Shown piece by piece: positions 15,085-23,693 of a DNA stretch of 64,000 bases. The stretch covers positions 41,873 to 105,872 of the forward strand of contig NZ_FOGB01000004.1 in the NCBI RefSeq assembly GCF_900111095.1, in the 5' to 3' direction. Each line of letters starts with the position of its first letter. Position 1 is the stretch's first letter. Both the position numbers and the translations under genes were made by a program. A model generated the notes under the pieces. It was not told where the DNA came from, did no database searches, and was given only the letters and a program-made list of their open reading frames with translations. This stretch comes from Amphritea atlantica (GTDB lineage Bacteria; Pseudomonadota; Gammaproteobacteria; Pseudomonadales; Balneatricaceae).

Positions 15085-15639
15085 ATGAGAATAATCGGTT
15101 TAACAGGCCCGGCGGGGTGCGGTAAAGATACAGTGGCGCGGATTTTGACTGAGCATGATATGGCGTTTCAGGTGGCGTTTGGTGATGCGATTCGCAGCAC
15201 GGCGATGGCTATGTTTGGTTTAGATTATCAGCAGATGAATGCCCGGGAATTGAAAGAGGTGGTTATCTCTGAGTGGGGTATGTCTCCCCGGCAGATAATG
15301 CAGTTGATCGGTACTGAGTGCGGTCGGGCTGTGTTTGGTGAGGATGTTTGGATTAAGCGCCTGGCGGTACGTATTAAGTCGCTGCCGCCCACTCAGTTTG
15401 TGGTTGTCTCTGATGTGCGTACTGAGGCTGAGGCTACCTGGGTGCGTGATCTGGGTGGTGTGGTGGTTCATATCACGCGTGAGGGTGTTGAGCCGGTGCG
15501 GGCGCATTCAACTGAGGATGGGGTTGAGTTTGTGGCGGGTGATATGGCGCTGGATAACTCAGGCAATAATCTGAATGAGTTGAATCGGTCGGTACTGGAT
15601 AACAAGCATTTCTGGCTGGAGCAGTGCCGGGCTGTGTAG
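15085..15639 (+). CDS. deoxynucleoside monophosphate kinase
   Basis: From MRIIGLTGPAGCGKDTVARI the protein carries a P-loop (GPAGCGKDT, residues 7-15), an ATP-dependent kinase signature. FGDAIRSTAMAMFG, WGMSPRQIMQLIGTECGR and VVVSDVRTEAEATWVRDLGG match phage T4 gp1-like dNMP kinases. It would feed phage DNA synthesis. A strong terminator follows. Confidence 0.85.
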   Translation: MRIIGLTGPAGCGKDTVARILTEHDMAFQVAFGDAIRSTAMAMFGLDYQQMNARELKEVVISEWGMSPRQIMQLIGTECGRAVFGEDVWIKRLAVRIKSLPPTQFVVVSDVRTEAEATWVRDLGGVVVHITREGVEPVRAHSTEDGVEFVAGDMALDNSGNNLNELNRSVLDNKHFWLEQCRAV

Positions 15640-15645
15640 AAGGTG

Positions 15646-15673
15646 AAAAGCCGCTGCGGGAACAGCGGCTTTT
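15646..15673 (+). terminator. terminator after dNMP kinase
   Basis: AAAAGCCGCTG (15646-15656), loop CGGGAA, CAGCGGCTTTT (15663-15673): an 11-bp perfect stem ending in a T run. The replication gene probably needs antitermination or its own promoter. Confidence 0.85.
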
Positions 15674-15751
15674 CTGTGGCGAGGGGTTAACCCTCACAAC
15701 ACAAGCAGATGAATTATAGGCCGGGTTTTGGTTTGGCTGCAAGGGGATTAT

Positions 15752-16510
15752 ATGGCGGGTGTCTATTTATCACCTGATGAGATTTCAGCGCTTTATGGTG
15801 CGCCGTGGCTGGTGCGTGAGCTGTATGTGTTTGGTATACGTCCTCAGATGGATTTTGATTCTGGCCTGGTTGGGCGGTTTTCAAAGATAAGCTGGCACGG
15901 CCTGGCGCGTGAACTGCGGGTTGAATCTGCGCCGGGTATTAAAGAGGTGTTGCCCAGTAAGGCGCAGGTCCGGCGGGCGGCTGAGCATCTTGTTAAGCGC
16001 GGGTTGGTCACGATTAAAAGTGATGGTGACCGGTTGGTGTTTAAGTGTCTGGTTGCTCGGTTGAATTCTTCCGCAAAAATAAAAGCCGACACTAAGCCGA
16101 CACAGTTACCCGGCATAGGTTCAGATAATGTTAATAAGCCTGAAAGCCCTGTTATTACTGGCGGTGCAGATGGTGAATCTTCAAAAGCCGACACACAACC
16201 CGGCACACCAAAAAATCAAAACCCGGCACATATCAGAGAGTCGGAGACTCTCTCTCTACATAACGCTGAATCTGTATTTTCGATGTTTCCGTCCTGGGAG
16301 CCGATTGGGCATGAGTGGATTGATGAGCAGGTAAAACGGTGGGGTGTTGATGTGGGTGCAATTTCAGACGCTGACGGAGGGCTGATTGTTGAGGAGTTGA
16401 TTCGCTATTGGCTTGACAGGCCAGAGGTTCAGTTATCACAGCGGGGTTGGGAGTCGAAACTGGTTGATAGCGTTGTTCATCATGTGAAAACGGGGAGGGT
16501 GAGTGCATGA
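15752..16510 (+). CDS. phage replication protein (lambda O/DnaT-like)
   Basis: From MAGVYLSPDEISALYGAPWL the N-terminal 110 residues form a winged-helix-like domain (YVFGIRPQMDFDSGLVGRFS, KAQVRRAAEHLVKRGLVTIK). A hydrophilic linker, residues about 110-175, is encoded by the iteron-like repeats. The C-terminal part (SWEPIGHEWIDEQVKRWGVD, ELIRYWLDRPEVQLSQRGWE) is DnaT-like. It likely binds the origin inside its own gene and recruits the host helicase loader. AAGGGG precedes ATG 15752. Confidence 0.75.
   Translation: MAGVYLSPDEISALYGAPWLVRELYVFGIRPQMDFDSGLVGRFSKISWHGLARELRVESAPGIKEVLPSKAQVRRAAEHLVKRGLVTIKSDGDRLVFKCLVARLNSSAKIKADTKPTQLPGIGSDNVNKPESPVITGGADGESSKADTQPGTPKNQNPAHIRESETLSLHNAESVFSMFPSWEPIGHEWIDEQVKRWGVDVGAISDADGGLIVEELIRYWLDRPEVQLSQRGWESKLVDSVVHHVKTGRVSA
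16081..16230. other. iteron-like cluster, putative phage origin
   Basis: Three copies of AAGCCGACAC (starting about 16083, 16094 and 16184) and two of ACCCGGCACA (about 16198 and 16221), plus the partial ACCCGGCAT, lie in the linker-coding part of the replication gene. Lambda's origin sits at the same place in its O gene. The unit is roughly (A/C)GCCGRCACA; strand-asymmetric A tracts lie beside it. Confidence 0.5.
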
Positions 16511-16827
16511 CGGGTAATCGATATGTGCTGAGTAATGAGCGGGGCCGGAAGGTGCGGTCCCGGGTGGAGGTGATGGACGCGAAACAGGAGGGGGTGGGGC
16601 GGGCGTTTAATGGTGAGGATGTTGCTGATCTTGTCGATGAGTTTACAGGTCGATATCAGTTAACCGCGATTGAACGGGGGTTGGTTAAGAAGGCGATTTT
16701 ATATCGTTTGCGCAGGGCTGAAGGTGATTGCGTTGATGTGAGTGATTTGGGCTCTGGATATTTGTTTCTTCAGCGGGTTCCGTTCAGTGAGTTTGCTGAG
16801 GCGATAACAACACAAGCAAGGGGATAG
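16507..16827 (+). CDS. hypothetical early protein, 106 aa
   Basis: Starts within the stop of the replication gene (ATGA overlap). It is basic at the N-terminus (NERGRKVRSRVEVMDAKQEG) and helical after. Its place between replication and Q-like genes corresponds to lambda's nin/ren region. No family recognised. Confidence 0.6.
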   Translation: MTGNRYVLSNERGRKVRSRVEVMDAKQEGVGRAFNGEDVADLVDEFTGRYQLTAIERGLVKKAILYRLRRAEGDCVDVSDLGSGYLFLQRVPFSEFAEAITTQARG

Positions 16828-16830
16828 GGT

Positions 16831-17325
16831 ATGAGTGAGGCGATGTTGGCGTTGGCTGAACGTGGGTTAGCTAAGCGGCGTAAGAATGAGGATTATCAGG
16901 CTAAGGTTGCTGCGGGAACAGTGATCAACAAGCAGATTGATAGGCGTCTGGTGGCGTGGGGTGAGTGGCACCTTGGGCAGCGTGATGGCGCTGGCGGGGG
17001 GTGTTCGTCAATGCTGGCGGCATTGATTCAAAATCAGGGGGAGCTGATCCGCTGTACAGCTAAAGGCGTTGATATGCCGGATTTCGTCTACGACACCGAT
17101 AGAGCGGTTAATCAGATTGATGGTGAATCGAGGGCGGTGATTGTTGAGCAATATATTGAGGTGTGCAAAACGGTCGAGGAGCGGGCGCGCGCAGTGGGAT
17201 GCGGGCGGCATACGTTCCGCCGGCGGCTGATTCATGCGCAAAATCTGGTGTTGTGTTATCTGAAAGCACCTAAGCGCAAGCAGAAAATCAGAGAGTCATT
17301 GTTGAAAAAAATATCAACGGATTAA
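16831..17325 (+). CDS. Q-like late-gene antitermination regulator
   Basis: The protein has the pattern of phage Q/ArpU-type regulators: WGEWHLGQRDG..., VNQIDGESRAVIVEQYIEVC and a C-terminal sigma4-like helix-turn-helix (TVEERARAVGCGRHTFRRRL, IHAQNLVLCYL). It is immediately followed by a promoter and a terminator ahead of the lysis genes, the pR'/tR' layout on which Q acts. It would turn on lysis, head and tail genes. Confidence 0.75.
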   Translation: MSEAMLALAERGLAKRRKNEDYQAKVAAGTVINKQIDRRLVAWGEWHLGQRDGAGGGCSSMLAALIQNQGELIRCTAKGVDMPDFVYDTDRAVNQIDGESRAVIVEQYIEVCKTVEERARAVGCGRHTFRRRLIHAQNLVLCYLKAPKRKQKIRESLLKKISTD

Positions 17326-17333
17326 AAAAGGGC

Positions 17334-17362
17334 TTTACACCGTGCACCCTGAGTAGTATAAA
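17334..17362 (+). promoter_or_regulatory. late promoter (pR'-like)
   Basis: TTTACA (17334-17339), a 17-bp spacer, TATAAA (17357-17362): close to consensus. It starts nine bases after the Q-like stop, and a terminator lies about 25 bp past the expected start, as in lambda. Confidence 0.8.
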
Positions 17363-17392
17363 TTCCGTAACGTCTCATCAGTGCGTCTACAG

Positions 17393-17421
17393 AACCCCGG
17401 CCAATTGGTCGGGGTTTTTTT
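17393..17421 (+). terminator. tR'-like terminator
   Basis: ACCCCGGCC, loop AATT, GGTCGGGGT and seven T. It would stop late transcription unless Q-modified polymerase passes. Confidence 0.85.
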
Positions 17422-17471
17422 ATGCCTACGATTTGGCGTGTTAGTAGTTGAGCTGTTGTACTTTGCTTATT

Positions 17472-17497
17472 GCCCGGCCTTTGTGCCGGGCTTTTTT
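17472..17497 (+). terminator. second terminator before lysis genes
   Basis: GCCCGGC (17472-17478), loop CTTTGT, GCCGGGC (17485-17491) and six T. A second barrier in tandem reinforces the need for antitermination. Confidence 0.85.
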
Positions 17498-17514
17498 ATG
17501 GCTGGAGGGTGGTT

Positions 17515-17910
17515 ATGCGTCAGATAAAGCGGTTGTTTATTCATTGTGCTGCTACGTCTAACTTTAAACCTGTACCGGCAGCAGAGATTCATCAGTGGCA
17601 CCTTGATCGTGGTTGGGATGGCATTGGTTATTCGGGCGTCATTCAGCCTGATGGTGAGTTTGAGCGGGGGCGTCCTGATTATTGGGTGCCCAGTCAGGCG
17701 GCTGGCAATAATGCGGATGCGGTGGGTATCTGTCTGATAGGCACTGATCAGTTTACTGATGCAGCGATGGAGACTTTGCGGGTTGTGTGCGCGGATTATA
17801 TCGAGCGTTACGGTGTTTCGATTCATGGGCATTATGAAGTTAATCCTCATAAGACGTGCCCGGGGTTTGATGTTCAGCAATGGCTTAAAGAGACAGGGTT
17901 ATGCAGCTAA
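17515..17910 (+). CDS. endolysin, N-acetylmuramoyl-L-alanine amidase
   Basis: From MRQIKRLFIHCAATSNFKPV the protein is an amidase_2/T7-lysozyme-like enzyme: FIHCAAT (zinc His), WDGIGYSGVIQPDG, and a C-terminal GHYEVNPHKTCPGF with the second His and the Cys zinc ligand. It cuts the amide between muramic acid and the peptide stem. No signal peptide is seen, so it needs the holin. GGAGGG precedes ATG 17515. 131 aa. Confidence 0.88.
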   Translation: MRQIKRLFIHCAATSNFKPVPAAEIHQWHLDRGWDGIGYSGVIQPDGEFERGRPDYWVPSQAAGNNADAVGICLIGTDQFTDAAMETLRVVCADYIERYGVSIHGHYEVNPHKTCPGFDVQQWLKETGLCS

Positions 17911-18212
17911 TTTATTTTATTGTTGGCGGCGTTTGCTTTTATGTTTTATGGCAATGCGGGCATGTCTGGCTGGTGCTGGATGCAGCTAACCCTCATCGCC
18001 GGTTAACCCATTTTGCGCAGCATCAGGTGGTGTTGATCGCCCTGAGTGCATTGTTTTGCATTGGATTGTGCGTGGTAACCGTGTTGTCACAAGAGTGTGG
18101 ATATGGTGCGCTGGGGCGATGGTGGGCAATGTTTGATGTCTTTGTTTGCATCATCATGCTGGCGCAGCTAAAGAATTTGAAATTATCACTCTCAGTAGGT
18201 AGGCACGGATGA
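17901..18212 (+). CDS. small membrane protein of lysis module
   Basis: Three hydrophobic segments are visible (LIYFIVGGVCFYVLW; HQVVLIALSALFCIGLCVVT; FDVFVCIIMLAQL). Its start lies inside the amidase gene end. The topology fits a class I holin or an antiholin, but the next gene is equally a candidate. Confidence 0.6.
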   Translation: MQLIYFIVGGVCFYVLWQCGHVWLVLDAANPHRRLTHFAQHQVVLIALSALFCIGLCVVTVLSQECGYGALGRWWAMFDVFVCIIMLAQLKNLKLSLSVGRHG

Positions 18213-18529
18213 AAGTATTTCTCGCGGACGCTATTGAGATATTGAAAAGCTATCTCGCCTATGGTCTGCCCGGCGGAATGGGGGCGGGTGCTAACTATCT
18301 GTTTCAGCATTCAAGCAAGGGTAAGCCGCTCAACTGGAAGGGTTTTATTATTTTTATTTTGTTGGGTGGCTTTACGGTCAACATGATTGGGCCAAACCTT
18401 CCGGTTGATATGCCGGGCCGGGACGGTGCGTTGTTTGGGTTGGGATTTATGTTCTGGCCGATACTTGCCGCCCTGGATTCAAGGGGTGAGGCAATAGCGG
18501 GCTGGTTTGTTTCTCGGTTTACTAAATAG
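18209..18529 (+). CDS. putative holin, 106 aa
   Basis: Two or three hydrophobic stretches: SYLAYGLPGGMGAGANYLF, GFIIFILLGGFTVNMIG and FGLGFMFWPILAALDS, with a basic end. This resembles phage LydA-type holins, which open the inner membrane to let the amidase reach the wall. It overlaps the preceding gene by four bases and is followed by spanins. Confidence 0.65.
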   Translation: MKVFLADAIEILKSYLAYGLPGGMGAGANYLFQHSSKGKPLNWKGFIIFILLGGFTVNMIGPNLPVDMPGRDGALFGLGFMFWPILAALDSRGEAIAGWFVSRFTK

Positions 18530-18537
18530 GTGATTCT

Positions 18538-18915
18538 ATGAATCGTTTAGCAATCGGTATTTTTATTGCGCTGACTGTTGCTGTGCTTGGTTTGGGTTGG
18601 TTGTATCAGCAGCAGTCAGAGCAGATCGGTGCATTAGCCTCTGAGCGTGATCAGCTCGCTGCAGATCTTCAGTCGTCAGAAGTTGAACTGCAGAAGCAGC
18701 ATGAGCGGCATCTATGGGATCAGGCATTGGTTGCCCGTGTGAATCAGCAGAACAGAGATCTGCACCGCAAAAGCCTGGCATCGCAGCAACAAACAAAGAG
18801 AGATCTGAAAGATGAAGTCTGTGCTAACACTGCTTTGCCTCTGTCTGTTGCTAACAGGCTGCGGGACAGAATACATCGTCAAGCGGGAATCGATAGCGGA
18901 TCTCCCCCCGGTTGA
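18538..18915 (+). CDS. i-spanin (Rz-like)
   Basis: An N-terminal signal anchor (AIGIFIALTVAVLGLGWLYQ) followed by a long coiled coil with many Q, E and R residues (SERDQLAADLQSSEVELQKQ) is the i-spanin layout. It would span the periplasm and fuse the membranes with its lipoprotein partner, encoded in an overlapping frame. Confidence 0.8.
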   Translation: MNRLAIGIFIALTVAVLGLGWLYQQQSEQIGALASERDQLAADLQSSEVELQKQHERHLWDQALVARVNQQNRDLHRKSLASQQQTKRDLKDEVCANTALPLSVANRLRDRIHRQAGIDSGSPPG

Positions 18916-19084
18916 TCTGCTGGCTGGATGTATCCCGCCAGTGCTGCCGGTTGATCTCTACGGTGATGCCGTTGAATACATCGAGCCGTTGTTAGATGTG
19001 ATTGAACAGTGTGATGCCAGATTTGCTGGCCTGCGTGCCTGGCGTGATAGGCGTTTAGATGATCTTTCTGTTGATGGGCAGTAG
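18812..19084 (+). CDS. o-spanin lipoprotein (Rz1-like)
   Basis: MKSVLTLLCLCLLLTGCGTE has a lipobox (LLTGC) and thus a lipidated Cys at residue 17. The mature part contains proline-rich DLPPVDLLAG and IPPVLPVDL. It starts in another frame inside the Rz-like gene, sharing 104 bases, the overlapped Rz/Rz1 architecture. Anchored in the outer membrane, it completes disruption. Confidence 0.82.
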   Translation: MKSVLTLLCLCLLLTGCGTEYIVKRESIADLPPVDLLAGCIPPVLPVDLYGDAVEYIEPLLDVIEQCDARFAGLRAWRDRRLDDLSVDGQ

Positions 19085-19240
19085 TCAGTCAGGCTGAAGG
19101 CTAGAAACAGCGCGGGTCCTTTGGGACGGATTGCTCTGTACGGCCTGCTGCTGCGCGGATTATTTGCAGATTTCTGGGGCTATAGGGGGTTGTGGTGGTA
19201 ATAGTTGAGTGGTGATAAGTGTCTGATACTTGGGTGATTT

Positions 19241-19768
19241 ATGTCTGTATTGAAGTTAGATGAGAAGGCTAGTCAAACCGGATTTGCGAATCTGGTTGGT
19301 GTTTCTCAGCAGGCGATTAGCAGTCAAGTTAAGAAAGAAAATCTGTCTGAAAATGGCACTTATCAGGAGTGGCTTCACCAGTATTGTGATCAGCTCAGGC
19401 AGCAGGCCGCTGGTCGTGGTGGTGAAGATCAGGTTGATGTTGCCAAGGCGACCTATGAAGAGAAAACAGTGAAAACCGCAATCATGCGGCTTGAGTACAA
19501 CGAGAAGATTTCAACCACTATTCACGAAGAAGAGGCTTATCAGTTCCTGTCTGATTGGGCTATTTATTCGGCTGGTCAGTTCCGTCGGGCTTTTGAGCGC
19601 TTGCGGGATGATTTGAAAAGCCAGTTTGATATTGATTTACCGAAAGAGTTGAGTGAAAAACATGCTGGAACTGCTATCGACCGAGTTAGAGGCTATGCGC
19701 TCAAACTTGGCGCGAGTAGCGGCGAAAGCGGCGGAGTTGCTGACGCTTCCGAAGAGGAAAAGCACTAA
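19241..19768 (+). CDS. terminase small subunit (Nu1-like)
   Basis: The N-terminus (ASQTGFANLVGVSQQAISSQ) is a DNA-binding helix-turn-helix as in lambda Nu1; the rest is helical and contacts the large subunit. The 156-bp gap before it, free of genes, is where a cos site would be expected, though none can be assigned by eye. The large subunit gene begins inside this gene. Confidence 0.75.
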   Translation: MSVLKLDEKASQTGFANLVGVSQQAISSQVKKENLSENGTYQEWLHQYCDQLRQQAAGRGGEDQVDVAKATYEEKTVKTAIMRLEYNEKISTTIHEEEAYQFLSDWAIYSAGQFRRAFERLRDDLKSQFDIDLPKELSEKHAGTAIDRVRGYALKLGASSGESGGVADASEEEKH

Positions 19769-21815
19769 AGAGTTTCTTGAAACTGAATATGTCTTGCCTG
19801 ACTTTGGGGAATACGATTTTTACTATACGCCGTATTTTATTGGTGTTTGCGCTGCGCTTGATGACCCTGATGTTGTAGAAGTTGATTTGATGAAGGCTGC
19901 ACAGATCGGCTGGACTTTCTTTCTGCTTGGGTTTATCTGCAAAGTTATTTCTGAATCTGAATATGATCCGTGTCCGATAATTGCGCTGTTTGCGAAAACT
20001 GGCGACGCTAAAAACTTCCACGATGAGAAGTTTCTGCCAACGGCGCAGGCGAATAGCTCTGTCACTGATGTGATGGATGTCAGTACCTCGCGCAAGTCTG
20101 GAGCGCGCTGGGATAACCGCACATACCCAGGTGGGTTTATAAAGCTGGTTGGGTCTAACTCTCCCGGTAACGTGAAGTCCACTTCAAAAGTGGGGGTGGG
20201 TGTTGTTGAGGAACCTGATGATACTGCTGATAACGTGGCGGGTCAGGGTGATGCGATCGGCAACATTGAAGAACGGTTAAAGCGTTTTATCGGCTCAATG
20301 CTGATCGTGGGCGGTACGCCTGCGGTAAAAGGGTTGTCGAAAACCGAAGCGCGGCTTGATCAGACTGATAAGCGGGTATTGCCGGTTGTCTGTCATAACT
20401 GCGGCGAATCGCATGTTTTGAACTGGGATAATGTTCATTGGGATTCAGTTGATGAGGGTACAGAGGTTCATCCGGTTTATGGTCGGGCCCTGCCAGATTC
20501 GGCTGTCTATCGCTGCCCTTGTTGTGGTTGGGAATGGGATGATTACCAGCGGCAGGAGAATATCCGTAATACCTGTTTTAACGCATTTGATGCAGGTGAT
20601 GTTAATGCGGGTTGGGTGCCTACGGCTACGTTTACCGGGCGGGCTGGTTTTATGGGGCTCTCAGAATTGTATGTGTGTATGCCTGGCACCTCGTTAGCAG
20701 ATGTTGTTAAAGACTATCTGTCGGCAAAGGCTGAGTTTGAGAAAGGCAATGAAAACTCACTGATCAAGTTTACTAACCAAAAACTGGGGCAGGCATACGA
20801 GTATAAAGGCGATAACGTCAGTGCTGATGAGTTGAGAGCAAAAGCTGAGGATTATCCTGAGTTGGTTGTTCAGCGTGGGGGTGTTTTTCTCACAGCAGGC
20901 GTTGACGTGCAGCGTGATCGATTGGCGATAAAAGTGAAAGCCTGGGGGCGTGATCTTGAATCCTGGCTGGTGTGTTACACAGAAATTTATGCCAAAAACG
21001 ATATTAACGATATTAATGATCCTGTTTGGGGTGAGTTAGATCGCATTCTATTTGGTTCATATCGGCATGAAATTGGTGCGGTTGTGCGCATCAAGTCTGC
21101 TTCGTTAGATACTAGTGATGGTGTTACTCAGGGAGCGACTTATCACTATGTGCGTAGTCGTCGTGGGCGTGGTTTAAATTTAATGGCGATTAAGGGGGCA
21201 ACCTCTGCTGATGCGCCGATCGTCACGCTTCCTCGGCGGATGGATATCAATAGTCAGAAAACCAAGGCTGATAAATTTGGTTTGCAAGTTTGGCGGGTGG
21301 GCACTCAGGCCGCAAAAGACTTGATATCAGGGCATCTTAAGTTGTCAGGGTCGGGGCCGAATCGTATTCATTATTATGAATCGGTGCGGGCTGATTACTA
21401 TGATCAGATGACTGGTGAGATCAAAGCGCCATCGCGAACACAGCGCGGAAAAATGGTGTGGCAGCAAAAGTCAGGCACGGCTATCGAAGCGTGGGACTGT
21501 GAGGTGTATGCAACACATGCTGCGATGGTTGAAAAGTTGCACCTTAAAAAGCATGACTGGTGGGACCATCAGCAAGCATCTCTCATGCAGGTCGATCTGC
21601 TTGGTGATAACGCGCCGGACGATCTGGTAACGGTGATTGATAACCGTCCGGATTTTGATGAGGTGTATGAGGTCGAAGAGGCGGGCGATCTGGTCCAGGA
21701 AAGCAAGCCTGTGACGGTTAATCCGTTTAAGTCTGCGGCGGTTCAGTCTAAACCGTCTGGTTCTCAGGATAAAAAGTTATCGCTGGCTGAGTTGGGCCGC
21801 ATGATGAATCGATAA
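19653..21815 (+). CDS. terminase large subunit (lambda A family)
   Basis: This 720-aa packaging motor and nuclease belongs to the GpA family: VDLMKAAQIGWTFFLLGFIC near residue 75 is its ATP-binding region, DVSTSRKSGARWDNRTYPGG follows, and a zinc ribbon CHNCGES...CPCCGWEW lies at about 245-295. KAKAEDYPELVVQRGG-type sequence begins the nuclease half. GTG 19653 or ATG 19662 is the start; both overlap the small-subunit gene by over 100 bases. Confidence 0.9.
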   Translation: MKNMLELLSTELEAMRSNLARVAAKAAELLTLPKRKSTKEFLETEYVLPDFGEYDFYYTPYFIGVCAALDDPDVVEVDLMKAAQIGWTFFLLGFICKVISESEYDPCPIIALFAKTGDAKNFHDEKFLPTAQANSSVTDVMDVSTSRKSGARWDNRTYPGGFIKLVGSNSPGNVKSTSKVGVGVVEEPDDTADNVAGQGDAIGNIEERLKRFIGSMLIVGGTPAVKGLSKTEARLDQTDKRVLPVVCHNCGESHVLNWDNVHWDSVDEGTEVHPVYGRALPDSAVYRCPCCGWEWDDYQRQENIRNTCFNAFDAGDVNAGWVPTATFTGRAGFMGLSELYVCMPGTSLADVVKDYLSAKAEFEKGNENSLIKFTNQKLGQAYEYKGDNVSADELRAKAEDYPELVVQRGGVFLTAGVDVQRDRLAIKVKAWGRDLESWLVCYTEIYAKNDINDINDPVWGELDRILFGSYRHEIGAVVRIKSASLDTSDGVTQGATYHYVRSRRGRGLNLMAIKGATSADAPIVTLPRRMDINSQKTKADKFGLQVWRVGTQAAKDLISGHLKLSGSGPNRIHYYESVRADYYDQMTGEIKAPSRTQRGKMVWQQKSGTAIEAWDCEVYATHAAMVEKLHLKKHDWWDHQQASLMQVDLLGDNAPDDLVTVIDNRPDFDEVYEVEEAGDLVQESKPVTVNPFKSAAVQSKPSGSQDKKLSLAELGRMMNR

Positions 21816-21829
21816 ATCAGGGGTAAATA

Positions 21830-22033
21830 ATGGCTACTCAATCGCAGCTTGATGAAGCGCGGGCGGCTAAGCACGCGCTGCTGACGGGCCGAAAGGCGGT
21901 AAAGGTGCAGAAAGATGGGCGGTCTGTTGAATACACGGCGGTTAATCTTCCTGATCTTGAAAAGTATATTCAGTCTCTCGAAACGCAGCTGGGTGTCACT
22001 CAGTTGCGTCGTCCGATGGGGGTTTTTCTATGA
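21830..22033 (+). CDS. head-tail connector (gpW-like)
   Basis: The 67-aa basic protein (SQLDEARAAKHALLTGRKAV, then YTAVNLPDLEKYIQSLETQL) matches gpW: two helices and a hairpin, sitting between terminase and portal exactly as in lambda. gpW stabilises the filled head and readies it for FII. Confidence 0.85.
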   Translation: MATQSQLDEARAAKHALLTGRKAVKVQKDGRSVEYTAVNLPDLEKYIQSLETQLGVTQLRRPMGVFL

Positions 22034-23622
22034 CAACATTCAGACCCATTGAGGGGCTTGACGGTCAGCCGTTGCGGCAGCAGATGAGTTCTTATCAAGG
22101 GGCTGGTGTCGGGCATGGTGGACAGTTAGCGCGGTGGTCGCCGGGGTTAAAAACAGCTGATGCAGCGCTGCTGCCTGATCTGAAAATGGGCAATGCTCGC
22201 GCTGAGGATGTAGTGCGCAATAACGCATTCGCATCTAACGGTGTTCAGCTGCACGTTGACAACATCGTCGGTGATAATTTTCGGCTGAGTTATAAGCCGT
22301 TGTGGGAATCGCTGGGTGTCAAAGAAGTTGAGGCGCTGGCGTTTATTCGTGATGTGGAGCAGATCTGGCAGGAAGTCGCAGAGGATCCGGTTGGTTGCTA
22401 TCTGGATGCAGAACGCAAACGCACCTTTACGATGATCATGCGTGAAACGGTGAGTGTTCACACGCGGCTGGGTGAGGATTTTTGTTCAGCTGAGTGGATA
22501 GATCGTCCGGGGTCATTGATTCATACAGCGATTAAGCAGATATCACCGAAGCGTATTTCAAACCCTGGTAACGGGGCAGATAGTGACCTGGTGCGGGGTG
22601 GTGTTGAATCTGACCAATACGGCGCAGCGCTGGCTTACCATATCCGGCAGGGTAATAGCTCATACTACGGCATGGGCGATGGTATGGGGCATACCTGGAA
22701 GCGGGTGGCGCGTGATACCGGCTGGGGTCGGCCTAAAATCATTCATACGTTTGAGCCGACGGAAGATGGGCAGACGCGAGGCGCAAACCAGTTTTTATCA
22801 GTGCTGGAACAGCTACAAATTCTGCCAAAGCTTCACCACACGACACTGCAAAACGCGATTGTAAACGCAATGTATGCGGTATCGCTTGAGTCTGATCTTG
22901 GGCCTGATGCGGGAGCGGCGTTAATTGGTGGTGAAAACTCTACTGAAATGTTGCAAAAATACATGCTGGCTATTAATGAATTTCGCAACGGTGGCTTAAA
23001 CATCGGTGATGGTGTGAAGGCGCTGCAGCTGATGCCGAATGAGCGGCTGAATCTGCATACCAGCGGTAATGCTGACAACGGATACACGCAGTTAGAAAGC
23101 GGCGTGCTGGGCTGGATTGCTGCCGGGCTTAATCTGTCGAAAGAGGGGTTGTCAAAAGACTTCACAAAGCTTTCATACAGTACGGCCCGGGCGTCAATGT
23201 TGGAGCAGTGGCGTTATTTTATGGGTCGGCGGAAGATTATACCGGCCCGCAAAGGCGCGGTTATCTTCAGCCTGGTGCTGGAGGATCTGCTGCACAGCAA
23301 GCAGCTCAAGTTGCCGAAAGGTGCTACTCGTGATTTCTATCAGGCCCGTGGGGCATGGTGCAATTGTGGGTTTATCGGCACTGGTCGTATGGCAATCGAC
23401 GGGCTCAAAGATGTTAAGGAAGCTATTCTGCGCGTCGAGTATGGTTTTAGTACATACGAGAAAGAGCTGGCGCAGATGGGGCAGGATTATCAGGAAGTCT
23501 TTAAGCAGCAGGTAAGGGAGCAGAAAGAGCGTGAGGCGGCTGGCTTGCCGCGTCCGGCTTGGATGCAGGTGGATAACTTTGCCCAGGAAGATCAGAAAGC
23601 AGAAGACCAGGCTGCTGCGTAA
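22030..23622 (+). CDS. portal protein (lambda B family)
   Basis: 530 aa, the length of lambda gpB. VVRNNAFASNGVQLHVDNIV, GENSTEMLQKYMLAINEFRN and SYSTARASMLEQWRYFMGRR are typical family segments. It forms the dodecameric portal through which DNA enters. It overlaps gpW by four bases. Confidence 0.9.
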   Translation: MTTFRPIEGLDGQPLRQQMSSYQGAGVGHGGQLARWSPGLKTADAALLPDLKMGNARAEDVVRNNAFASNGVQLHVDNIVGDNFRLSYKPLWESLGVKEVEALAFIRDVEQIWQEVAEDPVGCYLDAERKRTFTMIMRETVSVHTRLGEDFCSAEWIDRPGSLIHTAIKQISPKRISNPGNGADSDLVRGGVESDQYGAALAYHIRQGNSSYYGMGDGMGHTWKRVARDTGWGRPKIIHTFEPTEDGQTRGANQFLSVLEQLQILPKLHHTTLQNAIVNAMYAVSLESDLGPDAGAALIGGENSTEMLQKYMLAINEFRNGGLNIGDGVKALQLMPNERLNLHTSGNADNGYTQLESGVLGWIAAGLNLSKEGLSKDFTKLSYSTARASMLEQWRYFMGRRKIIPARKGAVIFSLVLEDLLHSKQLKLPKGATRDFYQARGAWCNCGFIGTGRMAIDGLKDVKEAILRVEYGFSTYEKELAQMGQDYQEVFKQQVREQKEREAAGLPRPAWMQVDNFAQEDQKAEDQAAA

Positions 23623-23647
23623 TCGCTGCTTTAAATAGAGTCAAAAC

Positions 23648-23670
23648 AACCCGCTACGGCGGGTTTTTTT
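23648..23670 (+). terminator. terminator after portal
   Basis: AACCCGC (23648-23654), TACG, GCGGGTT and a run of seven T in total. About 35 bp here are nearly identical to 32212-32248 after the Rha gene, including the trailing GCCTGAAT. Confidence 0.8.
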
Positions 23671-23693
23671 ATGCCTGAATTTAGGGGGTATGT

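Noticed and set aside
19085-19240. cos site upstream of the small terminase gene
   Set aside because: The position is right and the stretch is gene-free, but I cannot identify a nicking core or R-sites by eye, so it is not listed as a feature.
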